A stretch of DNA of 64,000 nt from Vicia villosa (taxonomy: Eukaryota; Streptophyta; Magnoliopsida; Fabales; Fabaceae): assembly GCF_029867415.1 (NCBI RefSeq), contig NC_081185.1:71831553-71895552 (forward strand), written 5' to 3'. A model generated the notes under the pieces. It was not told the origin of the DNA. It did no database searches and worked only from the letters and a program-made list of their open reading frames with translations. How positions within the stretch are numbered: the stretch's first letter is position 1; every line of letters begins with the position of its first letter. The position numbers and the translations under genes are program-made. Positions 1 to 11,715 of the stretch are shown in pieces.

Positions 1-268
1 CTGGAAGGTCTAGACGCCAGAATTAACTAGCGAGTCTAGGTTTAATCTTTTTATATGTCTATGCCTTCCTCTCTTTTTTGTAATCTCAGATCCTATTTCT
101 GGATCTTTTTGTAATGAAATGTATTTCCATGCTTGCAATGAAAAGAATATTTTGGTGTTTTGATTTTTCTTTCCATAATTCTTTCTGATTCTAAAGCCAT
201 TTTGATCAATGTGAAGTATATTTTGACACATGCCTGACCATTTTGGCTTTTCGTAGTACTTTGAGTGT

Positions 269-3200
269 CTACGTCTTTGCAATCTTTACTTCATGCATGC
301 TAGGTTTATATCTCTTCAAGTATTTCCCGTTTACTCTTAAGATCCTGCGATCTTCTGCTAACTCTTCTATTTCGTAGGCATTGTTCGAGAATACTTTTAA
401 GATTCGAAAGGGTCCTTCCCAATGTGGGGACCATTTACCAAGTGCCTGATTCTTTCGATCTATAGGTAGAATAACTTTCCAAACTAGATCATTATTAACA
501 AAAGTTTTACCTTTCACCTTTTTGTTATATGCTCTGGACACTCTTTCCTTTTGCCTCTTTATCATTTCCAATGCTCGAAGCCTGTCTTCGTCCAAATCTA
601 CTAACTCGTTCATCATTAATTCCCAGTATACGTTGGGAGGAATGTCTGCTTGCCTTTGTATTCTTACTGATTGCAAACATATCTCAATTGGAAGTACTGC
701 GTCATGTCTAAACGTTAATTGAAAAGGAGTTGTATTTGTGGCTTCTTTTGGAGATGTTCGACAAGCCCAAAGTGCCTGATCTAAAGTCTTATGCCAATTC
801 TTGGGTTTCTTTCCTACATGTTTCTTAATAAGGCCAATTATTACTTTATTTGCTGCTTCAACCTGGCCATTTGCTTGAGCATAATAAGGTGTAGAAGTAA
901 ATAATTTGAAACCTATTTCTCTGGCAAAGTCTTGCATTTTTCGTCCAGTAAAGACTGATCCCTGATCCGTTGTTATGCTTTCTGGGATTCCAAACCTATA
1001 TATAATATGTTTTTGAATAAACTCAATCACAGCCTCTTGATCCACATTTGCCAGCGGTATTGCTTTGACCCATTTTGTGAAATAGTCTATTCCCACCAAA
1101 ATGTATCTTTGACCTTTAGAGGACTTGGGGTGAATTTCTCCAATCAAATCTAGTGCCCATCCCCTAAAAGGCCATGGTTTTACTATCGTACTTAGTTCGT
1201 TTGCTGGGGCGTGTTGGATACCTGCGTGTTCTTGGCATTCTTGGCACCCTTTTGCAAATTCTATGCAATCTTTTAACATCGAAGGCCAATACATCCCATA
1301 TCGAAACAAAAGCCATTTCATTTTGTGCCCTGCTTGATGTGCACCACATGCCCCACTATGTACGTTCGACAGAGCCAAGTATGCTTCTGCTTCTCCCAAG
1401 CATTTTAACAATACCCCTTCAGGAGTTTTCTTGAACAATTCATTTCCCATCAGATAATATGACAGGGCTCTATACTTGATTTTTCTGTCTGTATCCGTCG
1501 AAGGATTTTTCAGATAGTTAATAATTGGACTCCTCCAATCTGTGTCTGTTAATGAATCTATATTCAGTACCTCGAATTGTTCTTTGTTGACATAACCCAA
1601 TCGTGAGTTCTCCAGATCACTTGGCGAAAGTTTAGTAAACATTGCTCTTCCTCTTACTTCAATCAATTCTTCCAACTTTTCTTTTGATACTTTATATCCT
1701 GAGGCTAATTGTGCCAAGTCGTTTGCTTCCTGGTTATTCACTCTTGATACGTGTTTTAATTCCACATATTCAAATTTCTTGAGTAGCCTATTTGCAATAA
1801 CAAAATACATGATCAAATTCTCTTTGATACACTTGTACTCTTTTGTCAATTGCTTGATGACCAATTCGGAGTCTCCTTTAATTTCGACTCTGGTTGCCCC
1901 CAATTCTAACAAAGCCTCAAGTCCAGCAATCAATGCTTCATATTCAGCTTCATTATTGGAGCATAATGGACCTTCAATTTTATACTTGAGCTTTGTTGGA
2001 ATTCCATCAGGAGAAATTATCAATATTCCAACACCAGTACCCTCTCTATGTGTTGAACCATCGAAATATAACTTCCAAGGTTTCAAATCCACATAATGCT
2101 GATGATTCTCAACCACCGCATGGTCAACAATGAAATCTGACACAATTTGACCTTTCATTGCCTTGAGAGGCTGAAATATTAATGAATATTCAGTAAGGGC
2201 TAAAGCCCACTTGCCAATCCGACTGTGTAGTATTGGCTTAGATAACATGTGTTTAATAACATCACAATGAGATGAAACGTAGACGTCAACTGGCTTTATA
2301 TAATACTTAAGTTTGATACAAGAGAAATACAAACAAAGGCAGAGTTTTTCTATATCAGTATATCTAGTCTCTGCATCATTGAGTACTCTACTTAAGTAAT
2401 AAATGGCTCTTTCGATGCCGTTCTCATCTTCTTGGGCTAACATGCTGTCTATTGTTTTATCTGATGCTGAGATATACAGGCGCATGTGCTTCTTCCCATT
2501 CGGGGGAATGAGAATTGGTGGACACGTCAAGTATTGCTTTATTTGATCGAAAGCTTCTTGATGTTCTGCACTCCATTCGAACTTTCCTTGCTTAAGCCGT
2601 AATAGGGGCGAGAAAGCTTGGGTGCGTCCACTTAAGTTAGAGATAAATCTTCTCAAGAAATTTATCTTACCCAATAAAGACTGCAATTCTTTCTTCGTGG
2701 ATGGAGACTTGGTTTCCATAATGGCTTTTGTCTTGTTTTGGTTGATTTCTATCCCTTTTTTGTGGACTACGAAACCCAAGAAATCACCTGCCTGCACAAA
2801 GAAAGCACATTTAAGGGGATTCATCTTCAAGCCATATTTCCTCATTCTTTCGAATGATTGGCTTAGATGATCGAGATGACTCATACCCGAGGTAGATTTT
2901 ACCACGATGTCATCTATATACACTTGCATGAATGTTTCTATAAAGTCATGAAATATAGAATTCATTGCTCTTTGATAAGTTGCCCCAGCGTTTTTCAAAC
3001 CAAAAGGCATCACAATCCATTCGTAAGTGCCTATTGCTCCTGGGCAACGAAATGCTGTCTTGGATACATCATCTTCTGCTATAAAAATTTGATTGTATCC
3101 TGAATATCCATCTAACATGCTCAAATACTCAAAACCTGCGGCTGAGTCTACTAGCATTTCTGCTACAGGCATAGGATACTCATCTTTAGGAGTAGCTGCA

Positions 3201-3982
3201 TTAAGGTCACGAAAGTCTATGCATACTCTTAATGAGCCATTCTTTTTAATTACAGGTACTATATTAGCAATCCACTCGACATACCTTGTAGTTCGGATAA
3301 ATTTGCAACGCAAGAGTCTTTCGACTTCTGTCTTAATCTTCGAGTGAATCTCTGGCGCGAATCTTCTGGGAGTTTGCTTTATTGGCTTCTTCCCTTCTTT
3401 TATTGGTAATTTCAATTCGACTAAATCTCTTCCGAGACCAGGCATCTCATCATAATCCCAAGCAAAACAATCTCTGTTGTCTTTCAACATTTTGATGATC
3501 GTTGCTTTCAACTCAGGCTCTAGTTTCGCGCTGATGTATGTTATTCTCTTTTGATCATTGTCTCCAAGATTTACTTCTTCAAGAGGATCTTGGGCCAACA
3601 TCTTTATGTTCGACGCCATTGGGTCTTTCTCGAATCCCAAAGGTTCTTCGTCGTATATTGCATCTAACCTCTGACTTGGTTCTTCTCTTATGATCTCTTC
3701 AACTGGAGTCGTGTCTTCAGGGAATTCGAAACTCGTACGTATCTCCAATTCTGTTGTTCCTTCCTTGATTGGAACTGTATCTATCTTTGTACTTGATAGT
3801 TCGGCTTCGAGAGCCGCCTTTCTTTTGTTCTCGGCCACATAGGCCGAAATCTTTTCGAAGAACACAGACTCAGACATTATTACCGTCATCATCCCAGCCT
3901 GTTGGCCGTACTGTCTGATAATTCTCCAATGGTGCTGTATCTGGTGGTCCATCCATGATCTCTCTATCCCATTGGAATCCAT
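269..3982 (-). CDS. pol: Tat-A pol: reverse transcriptase, RNase H, second RNase H, integrase
   Basis: This 1237-residue frame encodes the enzymes that copy the element RNA into DNA and insert it in the genome. RT occupies about residues 200-450 with the YIDD catalytic motif near 355. A first RNase H domain follows (about 500-600). A second, archaeal-type RNase H-like domain begins near 640 (LYFDGST, then [10 protein letters not shown] and GDSELV). Integrase follows with an HHCC zinc-binding segment ([16 protein letters not shown]) and a DDE core from about 944 ([27 protein letters not shown]). No stop interrupts it. The frame overlaps the gag-protease frame by 113 nt and lies +1 to it, so expression needs a frameshift or splicing. 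The annotated ATG lies inside the gag overlap; the pol domain may really begin without its own start codon. Confidence 0.92.
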   Translation of the reverse strand: MDSNGIERSWMDHQIQHHWRIIRQYGQQAGMMTVIMSESVFFEKISAYVAENKRKAALEAELSSTKIDTVPIKEGTTELEIRTSFEFPEDTTPVEEIIREEPSQRLDAIYDEEPLGFEKDPMASNIKMLAQDPLEEVNLGDNDQKRITYISAKLEPELKATIIKMLKDNRDCFAWDYDEMPGLGRDLVELKLPIKEGKKPIKQTPRRFAPEIHSKIKTEVERLLRCKFIRTTRYVEWIANIVPVIKKNGSLRVCIDFRDLNAATPKDEYPMPVAEMLVDSAAGFEYLSMLDGYSGYNQIFIAEDDVSKTAFRCPGAIGTYEWIVMPFGLKNAGATYQRAMNSIFHDFIETFMQVYIDDIVVKSTSGMSHLDHLSQSFERMRKYGLKMNPLKCAFFVQAGDFLGFVVHKKGIEINQNKTKAIMETKSPSTKKELQSLLGKINFLRRFISNLSGRTQAFSPLLRLKQGKFEWSAEHQEAFDQIKQYLTCPPILIPPNGKKHMRLYISASDKTIDSMLAQEDENGIERAIYYLSRVLNDAETRYTDIEKLCLCLYFSCIKLKYYIKPVDVYVSSHCDVIKHMLSKPILHSRIGKWALALTEYSLIFQPLKAMKGQIVSDFIVDHAVVENHQHYVDLKPWKLYFDGSTHREGTGVGILIISPDGIPTKLKYKIEGPLCSNNEAEYEALIAGLEALLELGATRVEIKGDSELVIKQLTKEYKCIKENLIMYFVIANRLLKKFEYVELKHVSRVNNQEANDLAQLASGYKVSKEKLEELIEVRGRAMFTKLSPSDLENSRLGYVNKEQFEVLNIDSLTDTDWRSPIINYLKNPSTDTDRKIKYRALSYYLMGNELFKKTPEGVLLKCLGEAEAYLALSNVHSGACGAHQAGHKMKWLLFRYGMYWPSMLKDCIEFAKGCQECQEHAGIQHAPANELSTIVKPWPFRGWALDLIGEIHPKSSKGQRYILVGIDYFTKWVKAIPLANVDQEAVIEFIQKHIIYRFGIPESITTDQGSVFTGRKMQDFAREIGFKLFTSTPYYAQANGQVEAANKVIIGLIKKHVGKKPKNWHKTLDQALWACRTSPKEATNTTPFQLTFRHDAVLPIEICLQSVRIQRQADIPPNVYWELMMNELVDLDEDRLRALEMIKRQKERVSRAYNKKVKGKTFVNNDLVWKVILPIDRKNQALGKWSPHWEGPFRILKVFSNNAYEIEELAEDRRILRVNGKYLKRYKPSMHEVKIAKT

Positions 3983-6900
3983 TTGGATGCAAAGTCAAAT
4001 AGTACAATGCATTTCTATTTGGAGCATACATCTCTTCAGCAGCATGACAAGGACAAGGACCTATGTTTGCCAGGTTCCTATCGAAGTTGGTTCTATTTAC
4101 CTGGTTGACTTCAGCCATGTAGTAACTCTGATCACCTTCGATATTCTCCACTATACCATCTTCTCTCCAAATCGTCACCCTCTGATGCATCGTTGAGGGT
4201 ACAGCTGCTACACCATGAATCCATTCTCTACCAAGCAAAAGGTTGTAGTTTGCTTTTGCTGGTATAACCATAAACATGGTTGGCCTCGTAACTGAGCCTA
4301 CTGTCAAATTGACTTGAACAACTCCCAGTGTTTGTCCTATTTTGCCTTCATAATTAGATAAGACCATGTTATGTGGCCTTATATCTGTATCGAACATACC
4401 AATTCTTTTCAGCATATATTGAGGCATTAGATTCACTGCTGCTCCTCCATCAACTAAGACTTTATTAATACCAACATTCTCAATCTTCGCCCTGATGTAA
4501 AGTGGCTTCAAGTGGTTTCGCATACCCTCATCTGGTCTTTCGAAGAAAGCATTCTGTTCTTCTACTGCACCATTATTCAGCACATAGTAACACACAGGTC
4601 TGTATTTTGTCATTTCTTCGATATCAGCCTCTTCGCAGTCTTCTACTTCAACTTCCTGGTTAAACTCGTGAGGGAGTACAGATACTACATTACAATTAAG
4701 ATTTATGGATGACACTCCATCGGAATCAAAATCATTTGTCATTCTATCCTCTTCTTTCCAGGAATTTGAACGCATCTTCTCTTCTTCATCTAAGAGTTTC
4801 TCAGCTTCGAACAACCTGCGTTCCACCGGAGGTTTGTTTAACTTTGCCCCCTGGTATGAGACTTGGTTGCTACTAGATTCTCCAACTTCTCTTGGCCTGT
4901 ATTCCTTCTGAGACTTTTTTATCCTCTGATGCCTTCTCCACTGGGATCGAGACATAGGATTTTTTCCCTTATAATTCTCCAATCGATTCGCCTCTCGATT
5001 TGGTCTTTGAAATTGTTTCCTATATGCCATTGCAGTTCTTCCTCCTTGGTCCCAGCTTCGCCATTTGTTGGTTCTTGCATTAGCTTGTATCCACCTATCC
5101 CTGGGTGCATTCGCAGGGACTTTGAAAGTCACTCTTCGAGCTCTAGGGTGTGGACTATCAGGCCTCTTTGTCGGAGTCCATATGTCGAAACCATAAAGGT
5201 TAGGACGCAACCCCTGAGTTTCCCTACTCATATGGCAGTATATGCGTTCGAATGATCGTGCGAGTCTTTCATCATAGACTGCCCCACATCTGGGACACAG
5301 AGCAACTTCAGTGTTTCCTTTGTGGCATCTGACCAAAAATCCTACCAAGCTTTCATCCATCTTTGGATATAGTTGTAGCAGGGGATTTGGCTCTCTTCCT
5401 GGATGTTCCCATCTTTCGCGCCGAGCCCTCTCGAAGTTGGCTTCGACTCTTCGATTCAGCATGATCGAGCACCTTGGACACATCCATTGCTTACCACCGC
5501 TTCTCTCGTGACATTTCCAAAGATATTCTTTGAGGCTTTCAGTTTTTTGTGGAGCTTCGATGCCCCCATTTTGCCTTGTTAACCAAGTCTCTAATTCGCC
5601 AAACTCAGACACTGGGCGTCTGGCACTGACCATGTTAACTGCTACTGGAGGAACTTCAGAGATTTGTATTTTCTGGAGTTTCATCCTGAGGTCTTCAGTG
5701 GCCTCGCTGCTTTCTTCCTTCGATGCTTCAGTTATCTCTGCCTTGGAAGATTCTTCAACATCAGTATTGAAGATTATGTCACCATTTAGGCTTTCAGTAG
5801 CCTGCTTTCCATTGAACTTTGATTTAGTTTCTACAACTTCGACTTCAGACGCCTCCACCATGTTGATATCTTCTACCTCACAGAGGCTAGCGTCAGCAAT
5901 GTTCAGAGGATTTGAATCTACCCTCATTTGATTCTTGGTTTTGTCAGCAAACTTCAACCTTCCATCATTGAGAGCATTTTGAATTAGATCCCTGAAAAGA
6001 AAACATTGAGAAGTTTTATGGCCTAAAAAACCATGATATTTACAGAAACCTCTTTTCTTCCGTTGTTCCAACGGAGGAATTTTGGAATTTGGGGGTAGTA
6101 TCATTTGGCCATCTTTTACCAGTAAATCAAATATTTCATCACATTTGGTAATGTCAAATGTATAAGTTTTCTTAGGGAACCTATCATTCTTATCATTTTC
6201 TACTGGGTTTTTTCCATTTGCTGGACTTAACAATTTGCAAGCATAAGGTGGCGCTTCTTTTAATTCAGCCAAGTCTATTTCGACTTCTTCAGGGCTATAT
6301 GAGTCATTGAAAGACTCCTCGTCAACATTCTCGGCTTCGACGTACGCCACTCTTTCTTTCTTATAGCTTTTATTTGCCCTAGCTTTTTCCGCCTTCAGAC
6401 GTTCGACCTGTCGAACCCTATCCGCTAATTGGGCCATGTCCCTGAGGTATTGGGTATCTAGTTTCTTTCTTATTGAATAATCCAAACCACCCGCAGCCAT
6501 TTCGACGAGTTCATGTTCCGGAACCGTTGTAAAACATCTTGATTTCAACAGGCGGAACCTATTTAAGTAGTCATCAATTGTCTCTGCGAATTTTCTTTTA
6601 ACACTGGCCAATTCTTTCAGACTTATCTTAGTTTGACCCATGTAGAATTGCTCGTGGAACAACCTTTCTAAGTATGCCCATGCGTCTATCGAATTTGGTG
6701 GCAAAGTAGTGAACCAAATAAATGCATTTTTTGTCAGCGAACTAGGGAAATATTTAATCCTTAGATCCTCGTTTCCCGCTAAGTCTCCTGCTTCTGTTAA
6801 ATATCTAGCAATATGTTCCACAGTTGACTCATTAGTTTCGCCAGAAAATTTTGTGAATTTAGGAACCTTAGTTCCCCTAGGCAATTCTGTTTGCATGATA

Positions 6901-8015
6901 TAATCTGATATAGGGGATGTATAATTTAGACGTCTGAGTCCAGTACTAAGGCCATTATTGGCCATAACCCTTTCTATCATGGCAGTTAAATTATTTTCTG
7001 TGGCCAGATTTTCTCTTCTAACTCTTTGGACAATCTCATCTGGATGATCGTCCCTACCCAAAATCCTCAATCTGGGTCGTTCTTCCTCCATTTCTTGTCG
7101 AAAGGGGACGGTCCTTTGACTTGAATCCTCCAAGTTAATTACCGGAGTCTTTTCGAACGACTCCGTCCTTCGTGAGGGGCCTATATCCCTAGGAACCGTC
7201 CTAGGTGGGGGAACCATATCTTGCACACGTTCCAAAATAGGCCTCTCCTCTTGACTCACAGGCTGTTTTTCTTTCCTTTTAGGTGGTGGTACTCCCATGA
7301 ATTCTGCCATTCGATTCATTTGCGATGATATCTTTTGGAAAATTTCTACGTTTTCTCTATTTGTCGTAGTAACATTTGCCATTAGTGGGTTCAAGACTGA
7401 AGTTAGTTCTCTGGCCAAAACCCCTACCATATCATGGTTGCTTGCATCCATTTCTTGTCGAAATGCTGCTTGGTTATTTGTGGTGAAATTGGGTATTTGG
7501 GTAGAAAAATTAGTGTTGCGTCCACTTCGACCCACTGAACTAACATTTGGTGAAAATGTCGTATTATGAGTTGAGGTGTTTATAGGTCTTGCCCCTCGGA
7601 CGTCTGTTCCAAATGGGAATTGGTATGGCATTCCATATGGACTATTTGGTCTCCATTCGAAGCCAGAACTTGTGCCTTGACCCATTGAATTGTTTGCAGC
7701 GTTTGTCCAGGGATACAGTACATCATCTGCACTTGTAGATGAGGGTGCGGTTGTCGATGCCGAAACTGGAACAGTTCCTGAATGTCCTGTAGTATTTTCA
7801 GGCGCAGTCTGGGAATTGTCTGCAGGTCTCAATCCATTTGGACCCGTTGCATCTCGTGCTTCTTGAGTAGAAGTCGAATTTGCCGCTCCTGATCCTGAAC
7901 CTTGTGGGGGATCTTGATTACCCCCTGAACTGGCCGTAACGACCATTTTCCTGTTGTACCTTCGTTTGGGAATCGGTTGTGCACTGTCTTTTAATTTACC
8001 GTTCCTAAGGTTCAT
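3870..8015 (-). CDS. gag: Tat-A gag-protease polyprotein
   Basis: A 1381-residue frame opening with MNLRNGKLK and a long Ser/Thr/Asn/Pro-rich N-terminal region. The capsid-like part (about residues 370-560) contains [16 protein letters not shown] and [11 protein letters not shown], followed by basic sequence. A knuckle-like [14 protein letters not shown] motif lies near 665, with the variant spacing C-X2-H-X4-H-X4-C. Two CPRC motifs (MCPRC near 845 and LCPRC near 905) resemble one arm of zinc ribbons. An aspartic protease with the active site VDGGAAVN follows near residue 1180, and [10 protein letters not shown] closes the fold. Gag would form the particle and bind RNA; the protease would cut the polyprotein. 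The ATG lies about 85 nt inside the 5' LTR boundary, soon after the primer site, as expected. Confidence 0.9.
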   Translation of the reverse strand: MNLRNGKLKDSAQPIPKRRYNRKMVVTASSGGNQDPPQGSGSGAANSTSTQEARDATGPNGLRPADNSQTAPENTTGHSGTVPVSASTTAPSSTSADDVLYPWTNAANNSMGQGTSSGFEWRPNSPYGMPYQFPFGTDVRGARPINTSTHNTTFSPNVSSVGRSGRNTNFSTQIPNFTTNNQAAFRQEMDASNHDMVGVLARELTSVLNPLMANVTTTNRENVEIFQKISSQMNRMAEFMGVPPPKRKEKQPVSQEERPILERVQDMVPPPRTVPRDIGPSRRTESFEKTPVINLEDSSQRTVPFRQEMEEERPRLRILGRDDHPDEIVQRVRRENLATENNLTAMIERVMANNGLSTGLRRLNYTSPISDYIMQTELPRGTKVPKFTKFSGETNESTVEHIARYLTEAGDLAGNEDLRIKYFPSSLTKNAFIWFTTLPPNSIDAWAYLERLFHEQFYMGQTKISLKELASVKRKFAETIDDYLNRFRLLKSRCFTTVPEHELVEMAAGGLDYSIRKKLDTQYLRDMAQLADRVRQVERLKAEKARANKSYKKERVAYVEAENVDEESFNDSYSPEEVEIDLAELKEAPPYACKLLSPANGKNPVENDKNDRFPKKTYTFDITKCDEIFDLLVKDGQMILPPNSKIPPLEQRKKRGFCKYHGFLGHKTSQCFLFRDLIQNALNDGRLKFADKTKNQMRVDSNPLNIADASLCEVEDINMVEASEVEVVETKSKFNGKQATESLNGDIIFNTDVEESSKAEITEASKEESSEATEDLRMKLQKIQISEVPPVAVNMVSARRPVSEFGELETWLTRQNGGIEAPQKTESLKEYLWKCHERSGGKQWMCPRCSIMLNRRVEANFERARRERWEHPGREPNPLLQLYPKMDESLVGFLVRCHKGNTEVALCPRCGAVYDERLARSFERIYCHMSRETQGLRPNLYGFDIWTPTKRPDSPHPRARRVTFKVPANAPRDRWIQANARTNKWRSWDQGGRTAMAYRKQFQRPNREANRLENYKGKNPMSRSQWRRHQRIKKSQKEYRPREVGESSSNQVSYQGAKLNKPPVERRLFEAEKLLDEEEKMRSNSWKEEDRMTNDFDSDGVSSINLNCNVVSVLPHEFNQEVEVEDCEEADIEEMTKYRPVCYYVLNNGAVEEQNAFFERPDEGMRNHLKPLYIRAKIENVGINKVLVDGGAAVNLMPQYMLKRIGMFDTDIRPHNMVLSNYEGKIGQTLGVVQVNLTVGSVTRPTMFMVIPAKANYNLLLGREWIHGVAAVPSTMHQRVTIWREDGIVENIEGDQSYYMAEVNQVNRTNFDRNLANIGPCPCHAAEEMYAPNRNALYYLTLHPNGFQWDREIMDGPPDTAPLENYQTVRPTGWDDDGNNV

Positions 8016-8078
8016 ACAAGGTCTTGATATTGTCTAGACAAAAACAAAACAATTGATTAAAACAATCCGCGTGACACT

Positions 8079-8096
8079 GTCCCACCAGGTGTGCCA
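8079..8096 (-). other. Tat-A primer-binding site
   Basis: Minus-strand TGGCACACCTGGTGGGAC begins four bases inside the LTR end. The Tat-B copy has TGGCACGCCCAGTGGGAC in the same place. Tat elements of the Ogre type are reported to use tRNA-Arg; I could not align the tRNA here. Confidence 0.75.
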
Positions 8097-8099
8097 ATT

Positions 8100-9068
8100 T
8101 GTTTACGGTGATTTCCGGTAAACAACCGCTAGTCTTCCAAACTATAATAAATATGATTTGGTTACTTGCAGGATCGACTAGATTGATCCTAGGACACATA
8201 GTCAAGAAGATTGTTATCAATGTTCATTTGAATCATATTCGTAATTTGTCCTCTTCGATGAGTATTGTTCGATTCAAGAATCTTGGTAATTGCTTCGTTA
8301 TATGTAATTATAACTTCAACAAGAAAAATAAATAACATAACATATGAAACTTAAAAATTGTTAAAACATAAAGAATCTTAAACTGCAGAAACGTTAAGGA
8401 CTTTAAAAGTAAATGATCATGGAAGTAAATTCGAAAGTAAAATAAAGATACAGGAATGTAAATGACAAGAAATAAATGGAATGCAGTAATTCAGAAATGT
8501 ATTCGAAAATGAAATACAATACACATGTATTAAAATGGTGGTGTCATACGTACATTTTCTCAGCGAACTCTTTCTCGTAACACTTGATACTTGAGTAAAT
8601 ATGTGAGTGATTTGTACAAAATGAACACACGGAATCCTAACATAAAGACCCCTATTTATACTAGTTTCGACCTTAACGGTCCTACACTAATCTGCTGCCA
8701 CGTTTCTCATCAGAACTTCCAGCGAAGCCATCTGTTGTTGAACGGTTACGAAACCGTCTTCGAATTTCAAATCTTCCCGCCTGAGTCCATCTTCGACGCG
8801 TGGCAGTGTAAAAACACTATGAAAACACGCTAAGTAGTAACGCTTAAATATATACTTTATAAATTTTGTCTAAGTCCCGAAGACATATGCTTTCATTAGT
8901 CTTTCAGTGTTCACTATCTTCAACGAACTTAGAAGTCTGTATCTTCGAGGCATGACCATCAGTAGCCATTCTTTCACTTTTTAAGGGATGGCCATCAGTA
9001 ACCATCTTTCCTTCGATTCTCAACTCCTTCGAAGGACAAACAATATAAAACGAAATCTTCAGCTAACA
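8100..9068 (-). repeat. Tat-A 5' LTR
   Basis: The inner end (plus TGTTTACGGTGATT, minus …CCGTAAACA) abuts the primer site and matches the …GGGTAAACA end of the Tat-B LTR. The outer end is placed at the first suitable minus TGTTAGCTG, giving 969 bp. The outer end is uncertain because the second LTR is outside the window. The LTR carries a TATA box and is rich in TTCGA motifs. Confidence 0.65.
8651..8660 (-). promoter_or_regulatory. TATA box of the Tat-A 5' LTR
   Basis: Minus-strand TATAAATAGG is a near-consensus plant TATA box within the LTR. Transcription would start about 30 nt further along the minus strand (near 8620), leaving roughly 520 nt of R/U5 before the primer site. Confidence 0.7.
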
Positions 9069-9094
9069 GTTAGATATATGCTAAATAGGTTGAC

Positions 9095-9096
<2 letters not shown>

Positions 9097-9127
<31 letters not shown>
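9097..9127. repeat. (AT)n microsatellite
   Basis: About 31 nt of uninterrupted AT dinucleotides just outside the Tat-A LTR, within a stretch containing several copies of GGCTAAATAGG-like sequence. Confidence 0.9.
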
Positions 9128-9131
<4 letters not shown>

Positions 9132-9440
9132 AATAGGCTAAATAGGCTAGCCAATGTATGCATATATATTAGAACAAAGGCTAAATAGGTCGGCTTATAT
9201 ATGCATATATAGGCAAACCTATAAGTCTTCTTAAGTAATATGGATTAATTGAAAATTTTGATGACGGGCTTTAAAATAGGCTTTCAGGCCAGGCCAGACT
9301 TTTAAAAAGGCCAGGCTAGGCGAAAAAATGAGCCTATGATAGGCCATAGGTCAGGCTTAGGCCTTTTAAGTTTATCGTAGGCCAGACTCGGGCCTTCTAA
9401 AGCATAGTCTAGCCTAGCCTATTTCTAACAAACATATTCT
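9128..9440. repeat. Low-order repeat rich in AGGCC/AGGCT motifs
   Basis: This stretch repeats GGCTAAATAGG, then AGGCCAGG, AGGCCATAGG, AGGCCTTTT and AGGCCAGAC in both orientations. It resembles small GGCC-rich dispersed repeats common in plants, but I see no clear inverted termini or target duplication, so the class is left open. Confidence 0.35.
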
Positions 9441-11215
9441 AAACCTTTTCAAGTATGTTAGGATGTAAACAATGATTTATTGTAAGAGTTAGGTATATAT
9501 CAAAATCATTATCTCTTATCTCCCTTTTTATCACAATCAAAAAGAATATAACCATTGATAGTTAAGAAATAATCAGAAACATGATGTTCTAAAAAAACAC
9601 AGACTCAAAACTTTCATTAAAGTCTTGATAAATGAGCTTTCTTATTTTTAGAGCCTGATTTCCAATATCATTTCTAGATTATGATTGTTTAAACGAGATT
9701 TTGAAGAACTCAGCGTTTGATTGTGGATAGCATCTTTTTAGAGTCTGATTGTCAAAACATTTTCTTAGAGCATGATTCCAAAAGTTAGACACACATGTTG
9801 TTTATAACTTCCAGAACATGATTAGCAATCACGGTTCATGCTATCCAAGAATGCAAGTTTCTATGTATTTTCCATAATGAAAATACTCAATTATGATAAT
9901 AGGAGAAGATAATCAAACAAGTATTAAAGAAAAGGAGTAACTATTAAGAACAGTAAAATACTAGAAAATCTGACTCGAGATTCTCACCATTTTTAATGTC
10001 TCATCAAATTGGTGTGATAAAAGATTCTTTGATCATTTTCAAGACATGTGTGATAAATGAATTGTAATGGTTGTGTATAGAAATCAAGAAAATATTTTCA
10101 CAGGAGTGAAAACAATCAATTGAGTGTATCTTCTTCCAATAACAAGGGATAGGAGTAGAGTAGAATCTTACCTATTTTCAATAAACTTTTATTGCTCAGA
10201 ATTAATTTTAAAATTAATGTTGCTATGGATAGGAAAACTACATGCTTCTGACACAAATAATATCCCTTCAAAAAGTTTTGAGCTTCTAAGACATTGTCAT
10301 AATTAGAATACAGACTTATCATTCTTTCAGAAGATCATTCAAAATATTATTATGATAATTATTAATCTTCCATAGTTTTAAGTTATTTTCTTCTCACTAT
10401 ATCAGTTTATGATGATGATTTAGTAGCAGATAGTGTTGTATACTTGAAAGTAAGCTACTTCTGGAAATGAAAATGATTAGCACACAAATATCCACTTTAT
10501 TTAGATATGAGAGACAAACAGGTCATGGATAAAATTAGAAGGAAACAAACAAACTAAACAATAGATTTAGAAAACATAATGTTACTTTCGAAAGGACTTT
10601 AATCTCCATTGAGTATGATTAGAGGCATGATGGAGAAGCGAATGAACATACAAGAGTGAGAACAGGCACAAAGAAACTGAGTGACACAAATATAGAATAA
10701 TATATTTGATTAACTGAAGAAGTTATGCTCCGAAACAAATATCATAATAGAGCATAGGAAGATATTGCTAGTGTCAGAAGAAGATGCAGAAGATATGAAG
10801 AATTAACTTTATTTCTTCAGAAGATTTTACTGTTTCTGAATATTTTTAATGCTTATATTTGTTAAGTGATAAGCGCATTTTTTTTATCATTTTTAGGTAG
10901 ATTAACTTTAACATGATGCATAAGATAGTAAATGAGGACTCTGTCATCAAATTCTAGAGTGCTCATGTTAAGCCTTCTAGGTATGACGTTGTTCAGCACA
11001 AACTGAAAGCAGATAACAGCAGTGGGAAGAATTGTTTTGGGATCGGTTAGAGTATATACTTTGGAAGGGTCATGGATGGTACTGAGCTTTTCAACTTGAG
11101 AGTATTTGAAATGAATATATTCAACAGTAACACCAGTTGGACGACAATTAATGGTTGCAGTAATGGTTGCAGAAGCATTAAGCTTTCTTCGAAACTTTAG
11201 TCTTATTATAGCTTA
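9441..11215. other. AT-rich stretch without a gene; possibly decayed Copia internal sequence
   Basis: No credible coding frame. The segment near 9515-9550 (ATCTCCCTTTTTATCACAATC, then AAAAAGAATA) resembles the SIRE 3' non-coding sequence at 13903-13937. Motifs such as CTTCAGAAG recur, as in the SIRE elements here. It may be the eroded internal part of the older SIRE-like element whose LTR starts near 11216. This is inference. Confidence 0.3.
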
Positions 11216-11715
11216 TTACTAAGTGATGATCTGAATATAATAAACAGAAGCGAACAACACTCGATATATCCTAGTTCACTTGAAAAATTCTCAAGCTAGT
11301 CCAGTCCACCTTTCCGAGGTGATTTCGCCTTGAACTCAAGGTCATAATCCACTATAACCAAACTGATTACAATTGCACAGGAAACCACCGGTGACTCACA
11401 ATATAATGCATAAGCAAACGCAAGTGACTAACAATAACACACAAGCAACCGCAAGTGACTAACCACCAAGAAATGAAAGGTTCAGTGATCTCGACGGATA
11501 TAACGTTCATTTACCCCATTAAAGTTTTGACCTTCACTTGGTCTTCTAAGAAGATTTCCATAATGACTCACTGCCATTGTCTTCTTGAGCTTCTAATCTT
11601 CACTCGATCTCTTAAGGTACCATCAACATACAGTTGATAAGATTTGTGTTTTCATGATTGCTTCTCTTAAGCAGATTACACAATAAATTAAGCACATATT
11701 GTTTAACATAATTCT
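11216..11715 (-). repeat. Old SIRE-like LTR, piece 1 of 3
   Basis: The order of short blocks matches the young SIRE LTR at 11800-11920: AGCTAGTCCAGTCCACC, then GAGGTGATTTCGCCTTGAAC, AATCCACTATA and GATTACAATTGCAC. Its sequence is strongly diverged. The piece stops at ATTCT where the young SIRE element is inserted and resumes at 21333. Its own left end is approximate. Confidence 0.55.

Larger units (their letters stand above)
1..9068 (-). mobile_element. Tat-lineage Ty3/gypsy retrotransposon (Tat-A), left end outside window
   Basis: On the minus strand the order is LTR (9068-8100), primer-binding site (8096-8079), gag-protease (8015-3870), pol (3982-269), then untranslated sequence to the window edge. 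Two RNase H-type domains precede the integrase, the mark of the Tat lineage (Ogre, Retand and relatives). Both large frames are open, so this copy may be coding-competent, although its 3' LTR is not visible. Positions 1-268 are AT-rich sequence after the pol stop; no antisense gene like the one in Tat-B can be judged because that segment would lie left of the window. The putative outer boundary (…TAACA at 9068) is inferred from the TG…CA rule only. Confidence 0.9.
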
